Origin: Flavobacteriaceae bacterium
Lineage (GTDB): Bacteria; Bacteroidota; Bacteroidia; Flavobacteriales; Flavobacteriaceae
Assembly: GCA_020435885.1 (NCBI GenBank)
Contig: JAGQYU010000188.1
Coordinates: 3,554 to 9,173, forward strand
Reading direction: 5' to 3'
Length of the DNA stretch: 5,620 bases
How positions within the stretch are numbered: position 1 is the stretch's first letter; each line of letters opens with the position of its first letter. Below are positions 1-5,465 of this stretch, piece after piece. The position numbers and the translations under genes are program-made. The notes under the pieces are model-generated. The model saw only the letters and a list, made by a program, of their open reading frames with translations. It made no database searches and had not been told where the DNA came from.

Positions 1-183
1 ATCAATGATAGAGGCGGTTATAGACACTTAGAGCATTTAGGAACCAAACCAAACGTATATTATTTACCTCCTGTAAACAGACAATTCCCACTTGAAAGAG
101 GATTTAATGTTGAGGATGAAATTAAAGAACGCTACAAAGATGTTCCTTATGTGCAGCAGTTGAAAAAAGAAGATAAAATTTAA
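1..183 (+). CDS. C-terminal end of a 4Fe-4S electron-transfer subunit (PsrB/ActB-like), truncated by the window edge
   Basis: An open frame runs in from position 1 and ends at TAA 181-183, giving the last 60 residues of a protein whose start lies outside. The visible part reads IND, then GYRHLEHLGTKPNVYYLPPV, then an acidic and basic tail. This pattern (an N-D pair, a Y-x-x-L-x-x-L-G-T-x-P stretch, then v-Y-Y-L) is the characteristic end of iron-sulfur subunits of the PsrB/SoeB/ActB type, where it follows the last cysteine cluster. No cysteines fall in this fragment, so the cluster-binding part cannot be checked. The NrfD-type gene begins 17 bp downstream on the same strand, the usual order (Fe-S subunit, then membrane subunit). 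The fragment could end a stand-alone ferredoxin-like subunit or a larger molybdopterin/Fe-S fusion as in ActB; the window does not decide. The family call is an inference from a short but distinctive tail. Confidence 0.68.
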   Translation: MNDRGGYRHLEHLGTKPNVYYLPPVNRQFPLERGFNVEDEIKERYKDVPYVQQLKKEDKI

Positions 184-200
184 CGTAATAATTCTTAGTC

Positions 201-1547
201 ATGGATATTAACAGCAGAAAAAAAGAATTAGTTAAAGAGTTTACACCCATGTTGCAAAAAAGCACTTTTGCCTCAAAAATATGGATGGGTATTTTAGTAT
301 TCTTAGTGTTGATAGGTTTGTATGCATTTGTGGTTCAGGTAACTAAAGGACACTCTGTAACCGGCATGAGAGACAATGTTGTATGGGGGGTGTATATTAT
401 CAACTTTATCTTTTTTGTAGGATTGAGTTATTCCGGAGCTTTTATTTCAGGTATTTTACACTTCTTTAAAACGCCTTGGAAGAATTCAGTTTCACGTATT
501 ATTGAGATCATTACCGTACTATCCTTAGTTATTGGACCTATATTTATATTATTATGTATAGGCAGGTTAGACAGGTTACACTATCTATTTATTTATCCGA
601 GAATACAATCACCCATTACTTGGGATATTATAGCCATAATGACCGATCTTTTTGGATGTTTCTTGTATTTGTATCTAACTTTTATACCAGATTTTGCCAT
701 TCTGAGAGATAATGCCGATGAAAATACTCCTGCATGGAGAAGAAAATTATATAAAACGCTGGCCATAGGTTATCAGGATACAGAACCACAAAGACATCGC
801 CTTGAAAAGATTACCAGAATTATGTCTACCATGATCATTGCTATGGCCATAGTTGCCTATACTGTATTGGCATGGATATTTAGCCTAACCTTACAGCCCG
901 GATGGAACAGCACTATTTTTGCTCCGTATTTTATCATTGCCGGATTGTACTCTGGTGTAGGTGTTATCATCTTAGCTATGTATCTGATACGCAAATATTT
1001 TAAATTGGAACACTACATTAGAAAAGTGCATTTTATTGGCGCAGGTGTAGTTTTATTGGTAATTTCTTTACTATACGGATACTTTACCTTTAGTGAATAT
1101 TTCTCTAGATGGTTCAGCCATAAAACAAGTGATGTAGATCTGTTAGACACGCTTTTCAGCAGATATTTCTGGCAATTTATCTTTGCTAATTATATAGGTA
1201 TTATTGTTCCGATTGTGATACTGTTCTTTAAGAAATTCAGGAATATTAAATCTATAACTTTTGCAGCGCTTATTGCTGTAGCAGGATTGTGGCTTAACAG
1301 GTACTTGATTGTTGTTCCAACATTGGAAACGCCTTATTTACCAATACAAGACACCAGACCGGAGTTTATACATTATACAGCCACTTGGGTAGAATGGGCA
1401 CTTAGTTTTGCAGGTATTGCAGCTTTCTTGTTGTTCTTTACGCTGATCATAAAATTTGTACCAATAATACCAATGTCCGGTATTATAGATCATGAAAGAG
1501 AAGTAGATACTCACAGAAAGAAAAGGCCATACGCCGAAGATAAATAA
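201..1547 (+). CDS. NrfD/PsrC/ActC-like integral membrane subunit of a quinone-linked oxidoreductase
   Basis: This 448-residue membrane protein belongs to the NrfD/PsrC superfamily, whose members bind menaquinol or menaquinone and pass electrons to or from an Fe-S partner. About ten hydrophobic helices are visible near residues 27-47, 60-88, 103-125, 140-163, 206-230, 239-264, 276-299, 323-344, 351-373 and 394-420. Ten helices and this length fit the ActC branch (alternative complex III) better than the eight-helix PsrC branch. ActC-like stretches include FFVGLSYSGAFISGIL (71-86), IGRLDRLHYLFIYP (120-133), SPITWDI (137-143), FIPDFAILRD (161-170), PGWNSTIFAPYFIIAG (233-248) and LNRYLIVVPTL (365-375). 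Where I recall ActC proteins having a G-H-A-G motif, this one has S-Y-S-G (76-79). The ATG lies 17 bp after the upstream Fe-S gene stop. The next gene starts 14 bp after its own stop, so the three genes are probably one transcript. Family is secure; physiological substrate is unknown. Confidence 0.85.
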   Translation: MDINSRKKELVKEFTPMLQKSTFASKIWMGILVFLVLIGLYAFVVQVTKGHSVTGMRDNVVWGVYIINFIFFVGLSYSGAFISGILHFFKTPWKNSVSRIIEIITVLSLVIGPIFILLCIGRLDRLHYLFIYPRIQSPITWDIIAIMTDLFGCFLYLYLTFIPDFAILRDNADENTPAWRRKLYKTLAIGYQDTEPQRHRLEKITRIMSTMIIAMAIVAYTVLAWIFSLTLQPGWNSTIFAPYFIIAGLYSGVGVIILAMYLIRKYFKLEHYIRKVHFIGAGVVLLVISLLYGYFTFSEYFSRWFSHKTSDVDLLDTLFSRYFWQFIFANYIGIIVPIVILFFKKFRNIKSITFAALIAVAGLWLNRYLIVVPTLETPYLPIQDTRPEFIHYTATWVEWALSFAGIAAFLLFFTLIIKFVPIIPMSGIIDHEREVDTHRKKRPYAEDK

Positions 1548-1561
1548 TTAAAATTAAGAAC

Positions 1562-2446
1562 ATGAAAAGGCTTATATATATTTTAATAGTTGTGATTTTC
1601 TTCGGCAACAATAGTATAGCTCAAGAAAAGGATTCAATTTTCGATCTCAAAAATTACAGAACATCTTTTAGCTTTAAAACTGTTAAACAGGAGGATAACT
1701 CACGTTTAGTAGAAGTTGAATTTCTTGCAAAAAACAAAAAGGACAGAAAAGACAAGCTACCTATATACGATGCTGAGATCAAATTTTATAATGATGAAAC
1801 TTTATTAGGGTCTGCCAAGACTTCTAAAGACGGCATTGCCAGTTTAGTAGTTCCTGAAGACCATACCTATGTAACCGATGAAGAAGGTAACATTACCTTA
1901 AAAGCAGTTTTTGAAGGAACAGATGGCCTTGACGAAGAAGAAGATGAAGTTACCATTAAGGATATTTTCTTAAAATTAGACTTACAGGAAATTGACAGTG
2001 TAAAAACAGTTAAAGTAAATGCCTACTCTATTGACAGTCTAGGAACTGAACAACCTGTTGAGGAAGCTACTGTTGGCTTTTTTATCCAAGGTATGCTTTC
2101 TAAAATGAAAATTGAAGAAGGCGATATTAGTGATGGTGAATATGAATTTGAAATGTTAACCAAAGTTCCTGGAGATACTATAGGCAACATTACCATCTAT
2201 GCTATGATACAAGACAGTGATGAATATGGAAATGTTTCGCAAAAACAAACCATTAATTGGGGAGCTGGTCAAGTAAATGATGATACAACTGGTGATGGAA
2301 ACAAATTATGGTCAGAAGCCGCCCCTGTTTGGATGTATGTAGTGTTAACCATATTACTATTAGGCGTTTGGATAAATTATCTCTATACTATCATCCATTT
2401 ATTTAAAATTAAAAAAGAAGGGAAAGAACTTGACGTTACTATGTAA
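1562..2446 (+). CDS. Exported, C-terminally membrane-anchored protein with two similar beta-rich modules; unrecognised
   Basis: I do not recognise a named family for this 294-residue protein. Residues 1-20 form a signal peptide (MKRL, hydrophobic core, NNSIA) with likely cleavage before QEKDS. Residues 256-280 are one hydrophobic helix followed by a lysine-rich tail (KIKKEGK), so the bulk should be periplasmic and held by the C-terminal helix with a short cytoplasmic end. The periplasmic part looks like two beta-sandwich (Ig-like) modules of about 98 residues. LPIYDAEIKF (66-75) lines up with QPVEEATVGF (164-173), and GNITLKAVFEG (109-119) with GNITIYAMIQD (208-218). It is very acidic, with a DEEEDE run at 124-129, and has no cysteine, so no haem or Fe-S binding is expected. 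Lying between the NrfD-type and cytochrome c genes, it is inferred to be a structural or docking subunit of the same complex, perhaps for the cytochrome. The start is set by the signal peptide and the 14-bp spacing. Confidence 0.8.
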   Translation: MKRLIYILIVVIFFGNNSIAQEKDSIFDLKNYRTSFSFKTVKQEDNSRLVEVEFLAKNKKDRKDKLPIYDAEIKFYNDETLLGSAKTSKDGIASLVVPEDHTYVTDEEGNITLKAVFEGTDGLDEEEDEVTIKDIFLKLDLQEIDSVKTVKVNAYSIDSLGTEQPVEEATVGFFIQGMLSKMKIEEGDISDGEYEFEMLTKVPGDTIGNITIYAMIQDSDEYGNVSQKQTINWGAGQVNDDTTGDGNKLWSEAAPVWMYVVLTILLLGVWINYLYTIIHLFKIKKEGKELDVTM

Positions 2447-2449
2447 AAA

Positions 2450-2491
2450 AATAGTATGTTTATACCTAATAATTGTATAATTGGTACTATT
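2450..2491 (+). promoter_or_regulatory. Two-part imperfect hairpin in the gap before the cytochrome c gene
   Basis: The 93-bp gap between the anchored beta-protein and the cytochrome gene contains nested inverted repeats. The outer arms are AATAGTA (2450-2456) and TACTATT (2485-2491); the inner arms are TTATAC (2460-2465) and GTATAA (2475-2480), around a 9-nt loop. It starts 4 bp after the upstream stop codon. It is too A+T-rich and lacks the GC core and clean T-tract of a strong terminator. It may instead be a partial terminator, an mRNA-stabilising or processing structure, or an operator. The rest of the gap is A+T-rich; I found no clear TTTG/TAnnTTTG Bacteroidota promoter, though one cannot be excluded. 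Confidence 0.4.
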
Positions 2492-2539
2492 ATTGATCAA
2501 CTTAAATATTATAATCACTAAATTAAATTTTAAAGAAAA

Positions 2540-2935
2540 ATGAAAACACTTAAATTATTAATGTTCATAGGTATTGTAAGCATGGCTTTTATGTCGTTCA
2601 AAGCTTTTCAGGATGGATGGAATGTACCGGCGAAATATAAATCTATGAAAAATCCTGAGGAAGCATCTAAAGAAAACTTAGCATTAGGTAAATCTTTATA
2701 TGCTAAACATTGTAAATCTTGTCATGGTAAAGATGGTCTTGGTGACGGACCTAAAGCCGAAGAAGTAGAAGGGGATCTTGGAGATTTTTCTAGCGCCGAA
2801 TTCCAAAAACAAACTGATGGCGTTTTATTCTACAAAAGCTATATAGGAAAAGATGATATGCCTAACTATGAAAAGAAAATGACCGAAGAAGATGCTTGGT
2901 TAGTAGTACATTACGTACGTACTTTAAAACAATAA
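2540..2935 (+). CDS. Small monohaem class I cytochrome c, exported
   Basis: This 131-residue protein carries a single covalent haem site, CKSCH at residues 58-62, with His62 as the proximal ligand. Met107 in DDMPNY is the likely distal ligand, and the ending EEDAWLVVHYVRTL (117-130) is the usual C-terminal helix of class I cytochromes c. The sequence GDGPKA after the haem motif is typical of small electron-carrier or complex-associated cytochromes. Residues 1-23 are a hydrophobic export signal. No AxA-type cleavage site is obvious and there is no lipobox cysteine, so it may stay attached by its N-terminus or be cut at a poor site around residue 22-24. It follows the membrane-complex genes after a 93-bp gap, so it is probably the electron acceptor or donor of that complex. 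An A-rich AAAGAAAAATG context precedes the start. A strong terminator follows. Confidence 0.9.
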   Translation: MKTLKLLMFIGIVSMAFMSFKAFQDGWNVPAKYKSMKNPEEASKENLALGKSLYAKHCKSCHGKDGLGDGPKAEEVEGDLGDFSSAEFQKQTDGVLFYKSYIGKDDMPNYEKKMTEEDAWLVVHYVRTLKQ

Positions 2936-2970
2936 ACTTTCATATATACTACTAATAATCAATTTAAACC

Positions 2971-3006
2971 AAAAGAGGCTTCTGAAAAATTCAGAAGCCC
3001 CTTTTT
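2971..3006. terminator. Bidirectional rho-independent terminator between convergent operons
   Basis: A perfect 10-bp stem, GGCTTCTGAA (2977-2986) and TTCAGAAGCC (2990-2999), encloses an AAA loop. It is followed on the + strand by a T-run at 3002-3006 and preceded by AAAA at 2971-2974, which is a T-run on the - strand. It therefore works in both directions: for the cytochrome c gene, whose stop is 35 bp to the left, and for hemF, whose stop codon on the - strand begins its 3' flank at 3008. The hairpin sits almost against the hemF stop. Confidence 0.93.
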
Positions 3007-3007
3007 A

Positions 3008-3910
3008 TTATATCCAATCCTCAGGATTTTTAAGAACTTCCAGTAATTTTTCCTCTTCACTCCCTTTTTCAGGATGATGATCATAAACCCATTGTACATG
3101 AGGCGGTAGGCTCATCAGGATACTTTCAATACGTCCATTGGTTTTTAATCCGAAAAGTGTTCCTTTATCATGTACTAAATTGAACTCCACATAACGCCCA
3201 CGACGGATTTCCTGCCAATCTTTATTTTCTTGAGAGTATTCTATACTTTTTCTTCTTTCAACAATAGATACATAGGCTTCTAAAAAGCTATTACCCACTT
3301 CAGTCACAAAATCATACCATTGCTGCATGCTAAAATCTTCCGTTGCTTTGCAATAATCAAAAAATAAACCTCCTACTCCACGGGCTTCTCCACGATGTGA
3401 ATTGTAAAAATAATCGTCACACTTCTTTTTATATTCTTCATAAAAATTTGGATTGTGTTTATCACAAGCCATTTTACAAACTTGATGAAAATGTTTAACA
3501 TCCTCTTCAAACAAATAATAAGGCGTAAGATCTTGCCCGCCGCCAAACCATGAATCTATAATTTTCCCTTTTTTATCATACATCTCAAAATAGCGCCAAT
3601 TAGCATGTACCGTGGGTACAAACGGATTTATAGGATGGAGAACCAAACTGAGTCCGCAAGCGAAAAAATCTACTTCGCCAACATTAAAATACGATTGCAT
3701 TGATTTTGGTAAAATACCGTGAACCGCAGAAATATTTACACCTCCTTTTTCAAAAACGTTACCGTTTTGAATTACACGAGTTCTTCCACCCCCGCCTTCC
3801 GGGCGCTGCCATAAATCCTCTTGAAATTTAGCTTTACAGTCAATTTCTTCCAGTTTTGAGGTAATGGTATCTTGTAATTGTTGTATATACTTATAAAATT
3901 TATCCTTCAT
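3008..3910 (-). CDS. hemF: Oxygen-dependent coproporphyrinogen III oxidase (HemF)
   Basis: HemF uses O2 to convert the two propionates on rings A and B of coproporphyrinogen III to vinyls, giving protoporphyrinogen IX in the cytoplasm. The 300-residue length is normal for the family, and the conserved blocks are all present: GGGGRTRV (39-46), NVFEKGGVNISAVHG (51-65), HPINPFVPTVHANWRYFE (92-109), WFGGGQDLTPYY (121-132), HRGEARGVGGLFFD (162-175) and RGRYVEFNLVHDKGTLFGL (237-255), followed by the family-typical GRIESILMSLPP (259-270). No key block is broken, so the enzyme should be active. It is the last gene of a three-gene - strand operon. Its ATG lies inside the end of the DUF6973-type gene (11-bp overlap), which suggests translational coupling; no Shine-Dalgarno site is visible. 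Needing O2, it points to an aerobic or microaerobic host. The transcript ends at the bidirectional terminator just past its stop. Confidence 0.97.
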   Translation of the reverse strand: MKDKFYKYIQQLQDTITSKLEEIDCKAKFQEDLWQRPEGGGGRTRVIQNGNVFEKGGVNISAVHGILPKSMQSYFNVGEVDFFACGLSLVLHPINPFVPTVHANWRYFEMYDKKGKIIDSWFGGGQDLTPYYLFEEDVKHFHQVCKMACDKHNPNFYEEYKKKCDDYFYNSHRGEARGVGGLFFDYCKATEDFSMQQWYDFVTEVGNSFLEAYVSIVERRKSIEYSQENKDWQEIRRGRYVEFNLVHDKGTLFGLKTNGRIESILMSLPPHVQWVYDHHPEKGSEEEKLLEVLKNPEDWI

Positions 3911-4394
3911 CAGTTATGTAAACAAGTTCATTATAAAATTCATCTACTTCTTCTATAGCAGAAATTTTCTTTGCAAATATCAGTTTGGATTTTAGCTGCG
4001 CTGTTATTTCATTAACACTTTTAAAATCATTATTCATAAAAAGCTCTCTCCCCACACGGTTGTTATGTAAATCCATCAACTTATCTAAACCTTTATTAGG
4101 GAAAAGCTCTTCATGTTTATCAGTAATAACTTTAGCCCACACTAAAACCTTATCTGTTTTTTGCTGCCATTTATGGCACTCTAAACAAATCATAGCATTC
4201 CACAAGGCATGCCTATAGGCATTACCTTTTCCGTTTTTAGAATGTGTTTTAGAAAAGTACTTTTTAGAAATATAAAAACTTTCCGTGGTAGCTTTTAATG
4301 TAGGATAAATGTACAATGGATGCTTTAAAGAGAGAAACGCTAGGCCGAGTAACTGCTTAAATCGTAGTCTCTTTAAAACATTCCATACTAGCAT
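3900..4394 (-). CDS. DUF6973-type protein of unknown function, embedded between hemE and hemF
   Basis: This 164-residue basic protein matches, from memory, the DUF6973 pattern: NAYRHALWNA (58-67), ITDKHEELFPN (90-100) and MDLHNNRVGREL (107-118). The conserved His62, His94, Glu95, Asp108, His110 and Asn111/112 could form a metal or catalytic site, but no activity is established that I know of. The N-terminus (residues 1-33) is basic and moderately hydrophobic without a clear signal peptide, so a cytoplasmic or membrane-associated location is likely. A CLECH sequence at 70-74 formally matches the haem c motif CxxCH, but the protein has no obvious export signal, which argues against real cytochrome maturation. 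The start lies 3 bp after the hemE stop, with an AAAGG stretch inside the hemE end as a possible ribosome site; the end overlaps hemF by 11 bp. This arrangement forces co-expression with haem synthesis, though a functional link is only an inference. Confidence 0.82.
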   Translation of the reverse strand: MLVWNVLKRLRFKQLLGLAFLSLKHPLYIYPTLKATTESFYISKKYFSKTHSKNGKGNAYRHALWNAMICLECHKWQQKTDKVLVWAKVITDKHEELFPNKGLDKLMDLHNNRVGRELFMNNDFKSVNEITAQLKSKLIFAKKISAIEEVDEFYNELVYITDEG

Positions 4395-4397
4395 TTT

Positions 4398-5423
4398 TTA
4401 ACCTTTATATTCTTTTACGGCATCAATAAAGGCTTTAGCATTTTCCAGTGGAATGTTTGGCAAAATACCATGTCCAAGGTTTACAATGTATTTATCCTTT
4501 CCAAATTCATTAATCATTTGCGTAACCATTCTTTTGATCTCCGCAGGAGGCGATAACAACCTTGCCGGATCAAAATTACCCTGTAATGTGATGTTGCCAC
4601 CTGTTAAATAACGAGCATTTTGAGCTGTGATAGTCCAATCAATTCCTAAAGCACTGGCATTTGATTTTGCCATTTCATGTAAGGCAAACCAACATCCTTT
4701 TCCAAAAGCAATAACCGGAACTTCATCTTTCAAAGCTTCAATGATCTGATTAATATATTTCCATGAAAATTCCTGATAATCAACCGGAGAAAGCATACCT
4801 CCCCATGAATCAAATATCTGAACAACATCTACACCTGCTTTTACTTTTGCTTTTAGGTAAGCAATGGTTGTATCTGTTATTTTTTGTAGTAATTCATGCG
4901 CTGCTTTTGGCTGTGTAAAGCAAAAACCTTTAGCCATGTCAAATGATTTACTTCCCTGCCCTTGCACTACATAACACAAAATTGTCCATGGTGAGCCTGC
5001 AAAACCGATCAACGGGATTTCATCATTCAATAGTTGTTTGGTTACTTTTATGGCTTTCATTACATAACCTAGCTCTACATCTACATCAGGTACCATAACA
5101 GCATCAACTCCTTTTTGATCTCTTACAGGGTTCGGCAAATAAGGGCCAAAATTAGGCTTCATTTGCACTTCTATGTTCATAGCTTGTGGCACCACCAAAA
5201 TGTCGGAAAACAAGATAGCGGCATCCATACCATATCTTCGTATGGGCTGTACGGTTATTTCTGCTGCTAATTCAGGGGTTTGGCAACGCGTAAAGAAATC
5301 ATATTTATCACGTAATGCCATAAATTCCGGCAAATATCGCCCTGCCTGACGCATCATCCATACGGGTGGGCGTTCTACTATTTCACCCTTTAAAGCTTTT
5401 AAAAATAAGTCGTTTTTTATCAT
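4398..5423 (-). CDS. hemE: Uroporphyrinogen decarboxylase (HemE)
   Basis: HemE removes the four acetate carboxyls of uroporphyrinogen III to give coproporphyrinogen III, the substrate of HemF two genes downstream. The 341 residues match the usual family length. Signature 1 is PPVWMMRQAGRYLPEF (19-34), holding the substrate-binding Arg25, Gln26 and Arg29. LFSDILVVPQ (71-80) carries the catalytic Asp74, equivalent to Asp86 of the human enzyme. Signature 2 is GFAGSPWTILCYVVQG (140-155), with Tyr151. FDSWGG (204-209) and NLGHGI (315-320), with His318, complete the active site. The start is well fixed: an in-frame TAA lies two codons upstream (5427-5429). It is the first intact gene of the - strand operon. 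Its leader consists of a heptamer tandem repeat rather than a recognisable ribosome-binding site. Confidence 0.97.
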   Translation of the reverse strand: MIKNDLFLKALKGEIVERPPVWMMRQAGRYLPEFMALRDKYDFFTRCQTPELAAEITVQPIRRYGMDAAILFSDILVVPQAMNIEVQMKPNFGPYLPNPVRDQKGVDAVMVPDVDVELGYVMKAIKVTKQLLNDEIPLIGFAGSPWTILCYVVQGQGSKSFDMAKGFCFTQPKAAHELLQKITDTTIAYLKAKVKAGVDVVQIFDSWGGMLSPVDYQEFSWKYINQIIEALKDEVPVIAFGKGCWFALHEMAKSNASALGIDWTITAQNARYLTGGNITLQGNFDPARLLSPPAEIKRMVTQMINEFGKDKYIVNLGHGILPNIPLENAKAFIDAVKEYKG

Positions 5424-5425
5424 AT

Positions 5426-5460
5426 GTTAGTTGTTAGCTATTAGCTTGTGGCTGTTAGCT
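5426..5460. repeat. Five-copy heptamer tandem repeat (consensus GTTAGCT / AGCTAAC) abutting hemE
   Basis: Five adjacent 7-bp units read on the + strand GTTAGTT (5426-5432), GTTAGCT (5433-5439), ATTAGCT (5440-5446), TGTGGCT (5447-5453) and GTTAGCT (5454-5460). Two are identical; the fourth is the most diverged. On the coding strand of hemE this is an AGCTAAY array ending 2 bp before the ATG, so it forms the immediate mRNA leader. Each unit carries the self-complementary tetramer AGCT. It fills exactly the gap between the stop codon of the upstream broken gene and hemE. It resembles short tandemly repeated heptamers scattered between genes in some bacteria; whether other copies exist in this genome cannot be seen here. 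Confidence 0.8.
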
Positions 5461-5465
5461 AGTTC

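Noticed and set aside
2493..2500. TTGATCAA palindrome upstream of the cytochrome c gene, considered as an FNR/CRP-type operator
   Set aside because: FNR sites are TTGAT-N4-ATCAA; here the half-sites abut with no spacer, so the geometry is wrong. An 8-bp palindrome is likely by chance in this A+T-rich gap.
1..2935. Canonical alternative complex III (act) operon
   Set aside because: The NrfD protein is ActC-like, but the next gene is not an ActD/DUF3341-type protein and the cytochrome is not followed by the expected ActF-type membrane subunit, so act gene symbols were not assigned.
4185..4187. DUF6973-type protein as a c-type cytochrome because of its CLECH motif
   Set aside because: No clear signal peptide, no distal ligand context, and the motif lies within the DUF's helical core rather than a cytochrome c fold; kept only as a low-interest observation.
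3985..4218. A 77-codon open frame on the + strand
   Set aside because: It lies wholly antisense to the DUF6973-type gene, which has conserved motifs and tight operon spacing. The + strand translation is low-complexity Leu/Ser/Cys-rich with no recognisable domain, as expected of a shadow frame.
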